Shown here: piece after piece, positions 44,857-54,421 of the stretch
Numbering within the stretch: the stretch's first letter is position 1
Layout of the letters: each line of letters begins with the position of its first letter
Assembly (NCBI RefSeq): GCF_000192475.1
Contig: NZ_AEYW01000006.1
Coordinates: 558,001-622,000 of the forward strand
Direction of reading: 5' to 3'
Source: Ruegeria conchae
GTDB lineage: Bacteria > Pseudomonadota > Alphaproteobacteria > Rhodobacterales > Rhodobacteraceae
DNA length: 64,000 bases
Translations under genes and position numbers: made by a program
Notes under the pieces: model-generated
What the model saw: only the letters and a program-made list of their open reading frames with translations
Told to the model about the DNA's origin: nothing
The model's database searches: none

Positions 44857-47229
44857 ATGGAAACACTGGGCCCGACACTTGCGGCACTATACGCTCAGCG
44901 TGCATTTATTGTTAAGTTGTCACTGGGAGTCTTGGCTTATGTGTTAGTGGTGGACGACGCACAGGCCCAAAGCGCACAGGGTTGTGTAGAATTGGGATCT
45001 CCTCGGATAGAGTATTCATCCGGATCTGAAAGCACTCGCGTTAATCAAACAATTTCAACGACGGAACGCACGTGTCTGCCGATCCCAAACGGACCCATAA
45101 CAGGACTTACAATTGGAAACTCCTCTATCACGTCCTCTGGTGAAATTGAGTTGTATGTCCCGGGCCAAAACACCGTTCCAAGTAATGCTTCAGTTTTAAC
45201 TCTCCTAAACGTTGATGTTGCGGCAGGTAGCGGAGACTTTGTTTCTCGTGAGGCCTTGGCTACAAACATCAACGGGAAGCTCAGAGTGAACCTCATTGGA
45301 ACTTCGATTGGTTCCGGCAGATCAATGACCTTCGTTCCGTTCAACGGCGCGAATATCGACCCCACTGAAGTTTACTTCCAGTCAGACCGACCGTTAACTT
45401 ACGACAACCTGACTGTTATGGGGGCTACCGAAGTGGTTTTCGGGGCGTACTATATCCAAACTCGGGTTGCTGAGGCTTCTGATTTCACATTGACGAACAG
45501 TTCGATTTCTTCAACCAGTGACATGGCGATAGCCGCAGGCACGACTGTTCGGCTTGATGCGGCAAGCAGTTTGAACACCGTAAACTTTGAAAATTTTGGC
45601 ACTCTGGCCGGAACGGGAACCGTGAACGCCTTCAACTTCACAGTTAAGAACGGCGGGGTGCTTTCGCCGGGCTTTTCAATTGGTACACTCAACAATAGTG
45701 GCGGGATCGCCTTTGAAGCTGGGTCAAGGCTCTTAAGTGAGGTCGATCCGACGGCCGGGCAGAAAGCTGACTTGGTGTCATCCAGCGGGCCAGTGACGGG
45801 GATTAACCGCGCTACCATACAAGTCGAAGCCGCTCGATCTGGTCTGTCTGCACAAGACTATGCTGCTGGCAACGACTACACGGTTTTTCAAGCCTCGAGT
45901 TTTGATGGAAACTCCCCAACTCTTGTTGCCGGAGGTTCTCTACCCGCTCTTTCTAGTCTGAGTATCTCAAATACGCCAACTGTGGACGGGAGAATTGATA
46001 TTGCGTTTTCTACCCTCCCTGTCTCGAGCTTACCGCAGCATCCAGCAGTTGTAGGATCACCCAATGCAAGCAATCTCGCTGGTGCGGTGGCCAACACCAC
46101 AAACACGTCGCCCGGAACCATTCTGACCAACGGCACAACCTTGGGCAATGCCGTTAACACGCTTACCAATTCAGGTTTGGCTGGGTTTAATCGTGTACAC
46201 GCAGAACCCTATTCCTCCAATTTGACCGTTGGGTTGGAGCAACTTGACCTGATAACCAACACTGTGCTGAGCCACGCTGACTGCCGCAAGTATCAAGCGG
46301 TCGGCTTCAGCAATGAGAACCAACCTGTTGCAGCAGGCGAAATCGACTCGGCCCAGAGCCCGAGCGGCGCAATAGACTGCTCTGATCGGCGCTGGTGGAT
46401 CGACACGGCCTATGTGAGCGGTGACGTTGATGGAAGTAGTGGTCTTGGGACATTCGACTATTCGCTCGGCACCATTTTGGTCGGAGCGGATATCGCAAGC
46501 ACCGATAGAGGTGTGGTCGGCGTGTACGCAGGCTTTGGGACATCCTCCATGGATGAACATGATCAAGTCGATCAGGACTTTTCAACCGACAGCTATCATG
46601 TGGGCGTCTATGGGCGTACAACAACCGGAACTTGGGAGTTCTCCGGACTGATCGGTTACATGTTCGGTGAAACCGACGCCAAGCGGAATAACCCTTCTGT
46701 TGATGGCTTTACAGGAGGCGAGGCAAAGTCCGATTTAGACCAGGAAGGAATCCACGCCGGTATCCAGGCGCGGAAATTGTTTAACCTGGACAGCGGTGCA
46801 AAGTTCTCTACGGTTTTTGGATTGAACTACGGGCGTATTCAACAAGGTTCAGGCACAGAGACAGGCGGTGGTGATTTCAACTACTCGATTGAAAAAGCGA
46901 ACGCAGAGTCGCTGGTTGCTTCCATTGGAGTTGACTACCAACGGGACTTCTTGGCACAGAGTGGTTTGCTGACCCCAATCGCCTTTGCTCGTTACGAGTA
47001 CGACTTCTTTGCCAACAAGGACAGTGAGCACGAAATCACGGTTACAAGCCCTTTATTCGGAACATTCACACAGGTCGGACAAAACCGAGGCGCTAACGGA
47101 TTCGTTCTTGGGCTTGGATTGGGCTATCAAATATCTGAGCTGGCCAGACTCACGGCAGGATATGGCTATTCTGTTCGCTCCAATGGCCAAGAACATGGCC
47201 TTGGTGCAAACTTAAGCGTTCGGTTCTGA
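44857..47229 (+). CDS. Autotransporter with C-terminal outer-membrane beta-barrel
   Basis: A 790-residue type V secretion protein. After about 20 residues a hydrophobic segment (FIVKLSLGVLAYVLVV) leads to a likely cleavage after AQA near residue 37. The passenger (40-450) is Ser/Thr/Asn-rich with beta-helix-like repeats such as NFENFGTLAGTGTVNAFNF and GGVLSPGFSIGTLNNSGG. The barrel (about 480-790) has alternating strands and ends in LSVRF, the terminal aromatic BAM signal. The start has GAGGAG 7 nt upstream; a GTG at 44821 is unlikely. It is the largest cargo of the element, displayed at the cell surface; adhesion or phage-receptor masking are guesses. Confidence 0.85.
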   Translation: METLGPTLAALYAQRAFIVKLSLGVLAYVLVVDDAQAQSAQGCVELGSPRIEYSSGSESTRVNQTISTTERTCLPIPNGPITGLTIGNSSITSSGEIELYVPGQNTVPSNASVLTLLNVDVAAGSGDFVSREALATNINGKLRVNLIGTSIGSGRSMTFVPFNGANIDPTEVYFQSDRPLTYDNLTVMGATEVVFGAYYIQTRVAEASDFTLTNSSISSTSDMAIAAGTTVRLDAASSLNTVNFENFGTLAGTGTVNAFNFTVKNGGVLSPGFSIGTLNNSGGIAFEAGSRLLSEVDPTAGQKADLVSSSGPVTGINRATIQVEAARSGLSAQDYAAGNDYTVFQASSFDGNSPTLVAGGSLPALSSLSISNTPTVDGRIDIAFSTLPVSSLPQHPAVVGSPNASNLAGAVANTTNTSPGTILTNGTTLGNAVNTLTNSGLAGFNRVHAEPYSSNLTVGLEQLDLITNTVLSHADCRKYQAVGFSNENQPVAAGEIDSAQSPSGAIDCSDRRWWIDTAYVSGDVDGSSGLGTFDYSLGTILVGADIASTDRGVVGVYAGFGTSSMDEHDQVDQDFSTDSYHVGVYGRTTTGTWEFSGLIGYMFGETDAKRNNPSVDGFTGGEAKSDLDQEGIHAGIQARKLFNLDSGAKFSTVFGLNYGRIQQGSGTETGGGDFNYSIEKANAESLVASIGVDYQRDFLAQSGLLTPIAFARYEYDFFANKDSEHEITVTSPLFGTFTQVGQNRGANGFVLGLGLGYQISELARLTAGYGYSVRSNGQEHGLGANLSVRF

Positions 47230-47570
47230 TTTGGCAGTACGATTTTTTCAAATTTAGGAATCACACACGCCGAACATCGTTGTTGGGCCTTCACAAACGA
47301 ACCCAGTGGACGTCCGTTTTGTCCGCACAGCAGACCTTGATGAACCGCGCGGCTAAAGCCCGCTTTGTGCGAACAGTAATGGCTGCACAATCCTACTTCG
47401 GTCGAGAAGCGATCCGACAAGTATACAAAGCTTTAAGAAGTTGTCTGATGAAATCTCAAGAGCTCTAATTGACGCCCCAAAAGTCGGAGGTTGAAATCAT
47501 GCTTCAAAAGAAACCACCAACCAATTGATATTTTATTAAAATTAAGCCCAATGCCTACTGACCTGAAGGC

Positions 47571-47600
47571 CCTCTGAGAGCCTCTTAGAGCCCCGTAGAG
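47571..47600. repeat. Three 10-bp iteron-like tandem repeats
   Basis: CCTCTGAGAG, CCTCTTAGAG, CCCCGTAGAG in direct tandem (consensus CCYCKKAGAG), in the 719-bp non-coding stretch between the autotransporter and the polymerase-like gene. A period near one helical turn is what replication iterons show. Nothing else in 47230-47948 looks coding. Confidence 0.45.
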
Positions 47601-47635
47601 CGGTCCATTGCGACGGCTTGGCCTTCCCCTACCAG

Positions 47636-47666
47636 AAAGAAGCAAACAGCCCTGTATTGCTTCTTT
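47636..47666. repeat. Perfect 10-bp inverted repeat near the iterons
   Basis: AAAGAAGCAA (47636-47645) and TTGCTTCTTT (47657-47666) around an 11-nt loop, 36 bp beyond the iteron-like repeats. It could be a terminator for the minus-strand pair of genes or a folded origin structure. Confidence 0.5.
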
Positions 47667-47948
47667 GGATTGGTCCAATGAAGCCAAGCATCTCGTTGAT
47701 TCTATTGATTAATAAGAGATTCTCAAAGCTACGCAAACTTGACAAACACTCGGAGCCATCCAACGACGGGCTTAGCGTTCATAGTAACCCGTAAGGTAGG
47801 ACATTAAGGTATCTATCGTTAGCATTTTAGAAGTAGACTACAAACAATCTAAAACACATCGTATGGCCAAACCAAATCTTACACGTAGGAGCAGTAAGTA
47901 ATTGAATCAGATAAGGTAATAGTCTCAATATCTATTGAGGATACTTCT

Positions 47949-49244
47949 TCATTGAAGTTCCGTCTCTAAGGTTGGCTTAACACCAATATGCTCATCAAAT
48001 ACTTCGCTGAACACTTCTTCAGCAGTACCAATATCCCGTGCGCGAACGATCAAACAGTCATGGATTGGAAGAGCTGGAATGTTGTGTTGCCGCTTCAATG
48101 TGAGCAGGGTTTGGTTCATAATATTCGAGTCCATAGCTTGCAGTCTCAGCGAGTTTAACCCACGAGCCTCAAGATCATTCAAAAAGGGATATTGCTCCAA
48201 AAGTTTTATTTGGACTGGGTTGCGTCTACCGCTTACCCTTCCATTGCCAACAATAATGTGTACTGTCCGTTTGACTTCGTCGCGGTCAAAACCATCGATC
48301 TCATACAGGTCAACCCCGACGTCATAATCGACACCGAACAATCCATGTAGCATGGTTAGTTGACAGGCTTTAATGTCAATTTCAGCTGTTGCTTCACCAC
48401 CAATCTGGATACCTTTCCGGTTCTCAGATTTCCAATTGATGTAGGTGGAATCAGAGCCATAAAACCTGCCACCCATATCCCATTGGTAGTCCTCAGTATC
48501 CCCATTGTTGAATAGACGATACAGCACAGGTGGCGCACCAAAGCTGTATTCCCACTCACTCAAAAACTCATTGATTTCCCGAACATCAGATTCAAGTGCG
48601 TCCGTCAGTGGCGTTTTTGCGTACTGGATGTTTTTTGTCTTAGTCTGATCTCTTGCCTTTGTTGCTCTGAGACTGATCGGTTGCGACTTTTTCTGCTCCG
48701 TTCTGAAATGCAGAGACAGCGTTGCTGGGCTGATGCCGAAGTCTTCGAGTTTACTCAGCAAAACGGACGTTGCCCTAAGTCGCGTAGCCCATCGTTTGTT
48801 CGGAGTGTTTGGGTGGTATATCTCCCCATCCCAATCGTCACTACCTCTGAAGCCATCAACGACATCCATCAGCCCCATTAGAGGCCATTCTTTCTTTAGG
48901 GTTTCATAGTGCCTGCTGGTAGCCAAAGTGACTTTGAATTTGGTTCTGTCCCCCAATCTCCAACAGTAACCATTTGACTCTGTGTTCAGTGTTGCTTCGA
49001 GCAAGTCGCCAATAAGAGCAGCGATCGTAGCTTTCAACGATAGAGCTACTCCAGCTTTGAGACCTCTTTTTCTTCTTCCCTGCTCTCTTTGAAACGAAAC
49101 GGTTTGATCAAGTAACGCATCAACAGCCGTATGAGCTTCGTCCGAAAAGGGAAGCATCACCAACGGGGCCATTTTTGCTGCCCTCAGTTCTTCAGGTTCA
49201 AACTCTGGTTTGAATTTCTCTGCAGTGTACTTGTCGTCTTTCAT
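47949..49244 (-). CDS. Shortened family-A polymerase-like (palm domain) protein
   Basis: A 431-residue cytoplasmic protein that I do not recognise as a named family. The C-terminal part reads like a reduced Pol I/T7 polymerase palm and fingers. GGRFYGSDSTYIN (258-270) precedes E288-I-D290 (motif A Asp). R321-DEV-K325 matches the O-helix R-x3-K that binds the incoming nucleotide. LRLQAMDSNIMNQTLLTL (366-383) matches the Gln region before motif C. ALPIHDCLIV gives His395-Asp396 of motif C. The O-helix Tyr is replaced by Gly333. Spacings are much shorter than in Pol I, and there is no thumb or exonuclease. The N-terminal half (1-230) is basic and unknown. It starts 10 nt after the integrase stop, so the two are made together. 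Polymerase, primase or an inactive relative are all possible. Confidence 0.6.
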   Translation of the reverse strand: MKDDKYTAEKFKPEFEPEELRAAKMAPLVMLPFSDEAHTAVDALLDQTVSFQREQGRRKRGLKAGVALSLKATIAALIGDLLEATLNTESNGYCWRLGDRTKFKVTLATSRHYETLKKEWPLMGLMDVVDGFRGSDDWDGEIYHPNTPNKRWATRLRATSVLLSKLEDFGISPATLSLHFRTEQKKSQPISLRATKARDQTKTKNIQYAKTPLTDALESDVREINEFLSEWEYSFGAPPVLYRLFNNGDTEDYQWDMGGRFYGSDSTYINWKSENRKGIQIGGEATAEIDIKACQLTMLHGLFGVDYDVGVDLYEIDGFDRDEVKRTVHIIVGNGRVSGRRNPVQIKLLEQYPFLNDLEARGLNSLRLQAMDSNIMNQTLLTLKRQHNIPALPIHDCLIVRARDIGTAEEVFSEVFDEHIGVKPTLETELQ

Positions 49245-49254
49245 TACTGTTTAC

Positions 49255-50658
49255 TTAGACCAATTTCATTGAACTCACTGCACTTTGCTTCTCGCATTCG
49301 ATCATATGCAGTAGATGATTGTGAAGAACCGAGAGCTCATGTCCTAAACCGTAGGATTCCCCTACACCGTAAGTCTTCCAGCCCCCGATCCTGTAATGAA
49401 TATCCTTTGGACAGCCCGTATTTCTTAGTCTGTCTTTCATCGAATGCCTTAGGCTATGCAAACTTTGCTTTTCACCTCTTAGCCCCTGTTCAGTTAGCCA
49501 TTTGTTCAACGCGGCTGAGGTTGCATTTTTGTCGTAGTCACCATGTCTAGTTATCATGGGAAAAAGATAATCCTCTTTTGAAGCAGCCATAGCTTGTTTC
49601 ACGCCCCATAGAGCCGCACCAACCAAGGGAACTTTCCTCGCAGACCCGTTGTTTTTGACTTCTCTAACGCTATTTGCCGCTATGCAGACATACGGTATTC
49701 GTGCATCTAAATGGACATCACTCCGAAGTAATCCTGCAATCTCAGACAGTCTCGCACCAGTATCGCTTAGGGCGGCAATCAACCATCTACGCTCATCGTT
49801 AACCTCCATACACCGTTTCTGAATTGCCATAATCTGATCGACTGTGAATGGGTACTTCGTTTGTTCAAAATCCCTTTCGGATTCCGGTATCTGCAGTTTC
49901 TCCAGTGGGTTATTCATTTCGACTTCGAGTTCGAAGATAGCCGTCTTGAATACCGGCCTCACCTGAGCAAGATACCTTTTTACCGTCGCCTTTTTCACAC
50001 CGCTTTCGAGCAGGTTCTTAACGTAGGCGTTCCCGTGTTCACGCCGAAACTGATCTATTGGCATGTCTCCATTGACCTCTATGAACCTTTGTGTGGCTCG
50101 GTCAAACTGAGGGTCTGATACCCGTCTTGGATGAAAGTACAGGTGCTTCACGATAACTTCAGAGAAGCTAGGGCAAGTGAGTTTGTTCAGTTCATCACCT
50201 TCAGCATAAAACAACTCAGCTGCCATCCTAAGGCCTGCTGGTAGGCGTCCCTTCACGATACCGGGGTTGTTTCCGTAAGGGTCGTGAGAGTGAGCGAGAA
50301 GTTCGTCTACAAACTCATCTGGCTCTATGTCGTATTTGTCGTACTCGACGGCTTGACCCGGCTTCAGGCCGTACTTTCGCAGTACCGCCATTCCCTCTTC
50401 TCTAGTCTGAAGGTCTGATTGCCCATTCGACCTCAACAGGCTCCACTCCCTGTCGATACGCCTAGTTTCTTCGAGTGACCGTTTTGCTGCCAATGCAGGG
50501 TTGTCAGTCTTGAGCGAGGAAAACAAATGGGCTTTTCCAGCGTATTTATTCTGTAGGTCGGACGGAATTCGACGGCGATAGTAGGCTGTACCTCTACGCC
50601 ACTCTACGTATTTTATCTTCATACTGATTGGGCCGATTTTGAACCAACTTGCTGTCAT
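49255..50658 (-). CDS. int: Tyrosine integrase of the element
   Basis: A 467-residue site-specific recombinase next to its tRNA target. N-terminal arm-binding region (about 15-100, [10 protein letters not shown]), core-binding domain (165-255), catalytic domain (265-445) with Arg303 (TGARLSE), His401-x-x-Arg404 (HSLRH), Trp427 and Tyr436 (ESYGLGH), so the active site is complete. ATG at 50658 has AGGTGA 6 nt upstream; a Met 12 codons later (50622) is less well served. The right arm repeats overlap this ribosome site and start, implying self-control. Followed by the polymerase-like gene. Confidence 0.92.
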   Translation of the reverse strand: MTASWFKIGPISMKIKYVEWRRGTAYYRRRIPSDLQNKYAGKAHLFSSLKTDNPALAAKRSLEETRRIDREWSLLRSNGQSDLQTREEGMAVLRKYGLKPGQAVEYDKYDIEPDEFVDELLAHSHDPYGNNPGIVKGRLPAGLRMAAELFYAEGDELNKLTCPSFSEVIVKHLYFHPRRVSDPQFDRATQRFIEVNGDMPIDQFRREHGNAYVKNLLESGVKKATVKRYLAQVRPVFKTAIFELEVEMNNPLEKLQIPESERDFEQTKYPFTVDQIMAIQKRCMEVNDERRWLIAALSDTGARLSEIAGLLRSDVHLDARIPYVCIAANSVREVKNNGSARKVPLVGAALWGVKQAMAASKEDYLFPMITRHGDYDKNATSAALNKWLTEQGLRGEKQSLHSLRHSMKDRLRNTGCPKDIHYRIGGWKTYGVGESYGLGHELSVLHNHLLHMIECEKQSAVSSMKLV

Positions 50659-50678
50659 GTGTCACCTAATGTGTCACC
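50657..50678. repeat. Right arm repeats overlapping the integrase start
   Basis: ATGTGTCACC at 50657-50666 and 50669-50678, period 12 bp, same orientation as the left pair at 43393-43413, 58 bp from the attR core. They cover the integrase ATG and ribosome site. Confidence 0.65.
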
Positions 50679-50735
50679 TGGCAGGGCGCAATATCAATCT
50701 AACTCATTGTATTTATTGTATTATATTTATTGATA

Positions 50736-50812
<77 letters not shown>

Positions 50813-50867
50813 CTTGGCCGTTAGCTACCCTCGTTCCAATCCGGGTGCAACTGCAAATGCGACCACA

Positions 50868-52088
50868 TCAGGCAAACAGATCGTGGGCCAATTCCAAAGC
50901 ATCGATCAGCGTGTCAACCTCTTCGGTCGTGTTGTAGAGGCCGAAGCTGGCGCGGCAGGTGGCGGTGACACCCAGATGGTCCATAAGCGGCCCCGCGCAG
51001 TGATGGCCCGCACGCACTGCGACACCCTTTTTGTCAAGTATCGTCGAAACATCGTGGGCATGCCCTGCCCCGTCCAGCGTAAAGCTGAAGATTGCGGCCT
51101 TGTCGGGTGTGGTTCCCTGAACCTGCAGCCAGTTCAGCCCGTTCAGTCGTTGCATCGCATAGTCGCGCAGACCCACCTCATGTGACGCAATGTTCTCCAT
51201 GCCCAAATCCATCATGTAATCCAGCGCAACGCCCATACCGATGGTCTGCACGATGCCCGGCGTTCCGGCTTCGAACTTCATCGGTGGATCATTGTAGATC
51301 ACCTGATCTTTTGACACCTCTTTGATCATGTCGCCGCCCCCGATAAAGGGGCGCATTTCGGCCATGCGTTCCGATTTGATGAATATCGCACCTGAACCGG
51401 ACGGGCCGTACAACTTGTGGCCCGTTATCGCGTAAAAGTCGCAGCCGATATCCTCGACATTCACGGGCATATGGACAGCGCCTTGGCTACCGTCCACCAA
51501 TACCGGAACACCTTTGGCGTGGGCCGCTTGTGTGATCGATTTGACGTCGACCACAGTGCCTAAAACGTTTGAACACTGCGTCACCGCCACCAGCTTTGTC
51601 TTTGGCCCGATCGCGTCGATGACAGCTTGTGGATCAAGATAACCGGTTGCGTCCACATCAACCCACTTCAGAACGACGCCCTGCCGTTCGCGCAAGAAAT
51701 GCCAGGGTACTATGTTTGCGTGATGCTCCATCACGCTGAGCACGATCTCGTCACCCGCCTGCAGATGCGGCATCGCCCAACCGTAAGCGACGAGATTGAT
51801 CCCCTCGGTCGTACCCGAGTTCAATACAATCTCTTCCTCGTTCGAAACGCCCAGAAAACGCGCGACAGTGCCCCGGACGGACTCGTACTTTTCGGTCGCA
51901 AGATTGGACAGGTAGTGAAGCCCGCGATGAACGTTCGAATACTCATGGGCATAGGCCTGCGTGACTGCGTCAATAACAGCCTGAGGCTTTTGCGCGGATG
52001 CGCCATTGTCGAGATAGGTCAGAGGCTTTCCGTTGACCTGTCGCGACAGGATCGGAAAGTCGGCGCGAATTTTCTGTACGTCATACAT
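50868..52088 (-). CDS. sufS: Cysteine desulfurase SufS
   Basis: A PLP enzyme that takes sulfur from cysteine for Fe-S assembly. The 406-residue protein has the PLP Lys in AITGHKLYGPSG, HHCAGPLMDHLG in the substrate region, and the catalytic Cys in TATCRASFGLYNT. ATG at 52088 fits the conserved opening MYDVQKIRADFPIL; the frame is open upstream without support. It is the last gene of the long suf operon. SufE and SufA partners are not downstream here, because the tRNA and the mobile element follow. Confidence 0.94.
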   Translation of the reverse strand: MYDVQKIRADFPILSRQVNGKPLTYLDNGASAQKPQAVIDAVTQAYAHEYSNVHRGLHYLSNLATEKYESVRGTVARFLGVSNEEEIVLNSGTTEGINLVAYGWAMPHLQAGDEIVLSVMEHHANIVPWHFLRERQGVVLKWVDVDATGYLDPQAVIDAIGPKTKLVAVTQCSNVLGTVVDVKSITQAAHAKGVPVLVDGSQGAVHMPVNVEDIGCDFYAITGHKLYGPSGSGAIFIKSERMAEMRPFIGGGDMIKEVSKDQVIYNDPPMKFEAGTPGIVQTIGMGVALDYMMDLGMENIASHEVGLRDYAMQRLNGLNWLQVQGTTPDKAAIFSFTLDGAGHAHDVSTILDKKGVAVRAGHHCAGPLMDHLGVTATCRASFGLYNTTEEVDTLIDALELAHDLFA

Positions 52089-52101
52089 GGACAGAGGTTC
52101 C

Positions 52102-52659
52102 CTATACAGGCGACAGCCAAAGGACAAATGGGATAGCCACAAGGCCAGACAATAGGATCACCAGAAACGATTTACCCAGCGACTGAAATCGATGCGCTTC
52201 GTTGAGGAAATGTAAGGTGATGTAGAGGCTCAGTACCAGCATCGCAAGGCTTGCCGGTAAGAACAAAAACGGCAGCACCGAGACCAATGTCAGAATGATC
52301 GCCTGCCCGATAATCTGCAGGATCTGCAGCCAGACGACCAGAGTCATGAGGTCGTTGAACGACCCCTCTCCACCCAGTACCCGCCCTACCAAGAGGAAAG
52401 CAACGACGCTGATCAGAATCGCGGCAACTGATACAAACAAGGTCCGCGATAAAGGCTCGGCAATTTGTTGAACCTCTGGGTTAATAAACGGCATGATAAA
52501 GCCGGACAGAGTTTGAACCAGCGCATTCAGGATCACGGCAAGAAAGAATGCAATCCACAGCACGTCTGGACCAAAGCGCATCGCCAGCAATCGCTTGGCA
52601 GCCTCGGCCGGGTTTGTCAGGGTCAGGACGACCATATTCAGAAGCACGGCAGAGTTCAT
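52102..52659 (-). CDS. YIP1-family membrane protein
   Basis: A 185-residue protein with about five membrane helices of the Yip1 type (LTNPAEAAKRLLAMRF opening, FLLVGRVLGGEGSFNDLMTLVVWLQ in the middle). Its function in bacteria is unknown. It sits between sufD and sufS, 13 nt before sufS, and overlaps the gene before it. The place inside the Fe-S operon is a recurring feature in Rhodobacterales, as far as I recall. Confidence 0.7.
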   Translation of the reverse strand: MNSAVLLNMVVLTLTNPAEAAKRLLAMRFGPDVLWIAFFLAVILNALVQTLSGFIMPFINPEVQQIAEPLSRTLFVSVAAILISVVAFLLVGRVLGGEGSFNDLMTLVVWLQILQIIGQAIILTLVSVLPFLFLPASLAMLVLSLYITLHFLNEAHRFQSLGKSFLVILLSGLVAIPFVLWLSPV

Positions 52660-53141
52660 TTAATGGCCTTTTGCGATTGTCTGAGACCGGACAACCAGAA
52701 CCAGGTAAAAATCGCAACCCATAACATTCCGGCTAGCGTTTGTTCCGGGCCCGGACCGATAAAGCCCGCGACCAACCCGTTCAACAACACCAAGGGGGCC
52801 GATGCCAACAACGCCCAGAACAATGCCAGCCTTGCGCCATAGCCGTTTCCACGGCCTCCAAAAACCCGCGCTACGAGTTGTGAGAGCCACGCCAGAAGAT
52901 AAAAGAACAGAGGAAGTATGAAGACCGAGCCCAACAAGGCACCGCCCATGAGCATGTTCAGTTCCAGCCCCTCAATGTGGGCACGGCGTGCAAGGCTTGG
53001 CAATTGAGCGATGAAACCAACTACACAGAAGGCCATCACAAATGCCAGCGCCCGATCTTCACGCGGGCCCATATCCAACAGGCGACGCACAACACGCCCC
53101 GGTCCGCGATACGTGGCAACGATATCTGTTGTGACGGACAT
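52656..53141 (-). CDS. YIP1-like membrane protein
   Basis: A 161-residue protein with about four hydrophobic helices, FGGRGNGYGARLALFWALLAS in the middle. It shares layout with the following YIP1-family protein, so the pair may come from duplication. The ATG at 53141 overlaps the sufD stop (TGATG), and its own end overlaps the next start by 4 nt. Function unknown. Confidence 0.65.
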   Translation of the reverse strand: MSVTTDIVATYRGPGRVVRRLLDMGPREDRALAFVMAFCVVGFIAQLPSLARRAHIEGLELNMLMGGALLGSVFILPLFFYLLAWLSQLVARVFGGRGNGYGARLALFWALLASAPLVLLNGLVAGFIGPGPEQTLAGMLWVAIFTWFWLSGLRQSQKAIK

Positions 53142-54421
53142 CAGCGGCGGCGTGCCAGCCAATCTTGCAATCGTGTGACAATCACTTCGGCCAGAGCTTC
53201 ATCTTCGATTTCCTGAACCGCTTCCGCGAGGAAAGCCAAAGTCAGCATATCCGTCGCCTCTTTGGTGGGAACACCACGCGATCGCAGGTAGAACAGCGCT
53301 GTTTCGTCAATCGCACCAGAGGTCGAGCCGTGCGAACAGGCGACGTCATCCGCGTAGATTTCCAACTCGGGCTTGGCGAGAAACTGGCTGTCCTCATCCA
53401 GCAGCAACGATTGGCTGATCTGATATCCATCGGTTTTCTGCGCCCCCGCTTTGACGAGGATCTTTCCCTGAAAGACACCTGTCGCCCCGTTGCGCAACAC
53501 CTTCTTGAACACCTGACGGCTTTCGCAATTCACCGCATCGTGGGTCACAAATACCGTGTCGTCATGGTGGAATTCACCATCTCCAACGCAAGCACCCGCA
53601 ACATGGACCACGGCATCGTCGCCGGTAAGCTCAACCACCTGCTCGTTCCGCGTCAGAACACCGTTCACAGTAAGTGTGAAGGATTTGTACACAGACTCCG
53701 TTCCCATTCGAGTGAACATATGCGTCGCTGCTCGCCGCTGATGATCGCGACCCTGCGCGCGAACATGGTGCAGCGTACCGCCATCGGCGATATCGATCTC
53801 CATACATTTGTTAAAACGCGATGCGGCCGGGCCATTTTCAAGGATGGTCACCTCGGCGCCGCTTTCGACACGAACTACATGGTGCAGGATCGCATCCGAG
53901 GTTTCCGAAGCATGGCGATAGATCAGGCTGATCGGTTTGGCAGGTTTTCCGGTCACATGGATGGCAACACCATCTGACGCAAATGCAGTGTTCAATGCCG
54001 CCAGAGGGCGATGCACCGGAGTCTGACCATTTGCTTCAAGAACACCGTATAACTCTTTGGCCCAATGGATATCTTTGCAGCAGATATCTTCCAACCTGTC
54101 GATAGTGACACCTTCCATCGACAGTTCGTCTGACTCTTCAGGGCTAAATACACCATCGATGAAGACAATCTTCAGCCGGTCAAACTCGTTGAACATCGGC
54201 GCTTCGTCGTTCTGAAACAACGCCGCCGCGGGTGCTTGTGCCGAGATCAATGTATCGGGCTGGGTATACTTCCAGTATTCATCCCGACGCCCGGGCAGTC
54301 CCATTTCGCGCACCCGCGCCAGAGCAGCCTCTCGCGCCTTACGCGTGCAACCCGCATCTGGCATGGTCAGAGCTGCAAGCCGCTCTTCCGTTGCCGACTG
54401 TTTTGCTTGAGCGAGAGCCAT
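53141..54421 (-). CDS. sufD: Fe-S assembly scaffold protein SufD
   Basis: SufD pairs with SufB and the ATPase SufC to build Fe-S clusters. The 426-residue beta-helix protein has the C-terminal run SQFLAKPELEIYADDVACSHGSTSGAIDETALFYLRSRG, with the His/Cys region at the SufB interface. N-terminal half starts MALAQAKQSATEERLAAL. It overlaps sufC by 1 nt and the next gene by 1 nt. Confidence 0.93.
   Translation of the reverse strand: MALAQAKQSATEERLAALTMPDAGCTRKAREAALARVREMGLPGRRDEYWKYTQPDTLISAQAPAAALFQNDEAPMFNEFDRLKIVFIDGVFSPEESDELSMEGVTIDRLEDICCKDIHWAKELYGVLEANGQTPVHRPLAALNTAFASDGVAIHVTGKPAKPISLIYRHASETSDAILHHVVRVESGAEVTILENGPAASRFNKCMEIDIADGGTLHHVRAQGRDHQRRAATHMFTRMGTESVYKSFTLTVNGVLTRNEQVVELTGDDAVVHVAGACVGDGEFHHDDTVFVTHDAVNCESRQVFKKVLRNGATGVFQGKILVKAGAQKTDGYQISQSLLLDEDSQFLAKPELEIYADDVACSHGSTSGAIDETALFYLRSRGVPTKEATDMLTLAFLAEAVQEIEDEALAEVIVTRLQDWLARRR

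Noticed and set aside
46171..46624. Minus-strand frames inside the autotransporter barrel
   Set aside because: Antisense shadows; the plus strand carries the barrel with its terminal Phe signal.
47433..47687. Minus-strand frame of 84 codons in the element's non-coding stretch
   Set aside because: No ribosome site or domain, and it is rich in Arg/Gly/Ser as expected of chance frames; the DNA there is repeats and a hairpin.
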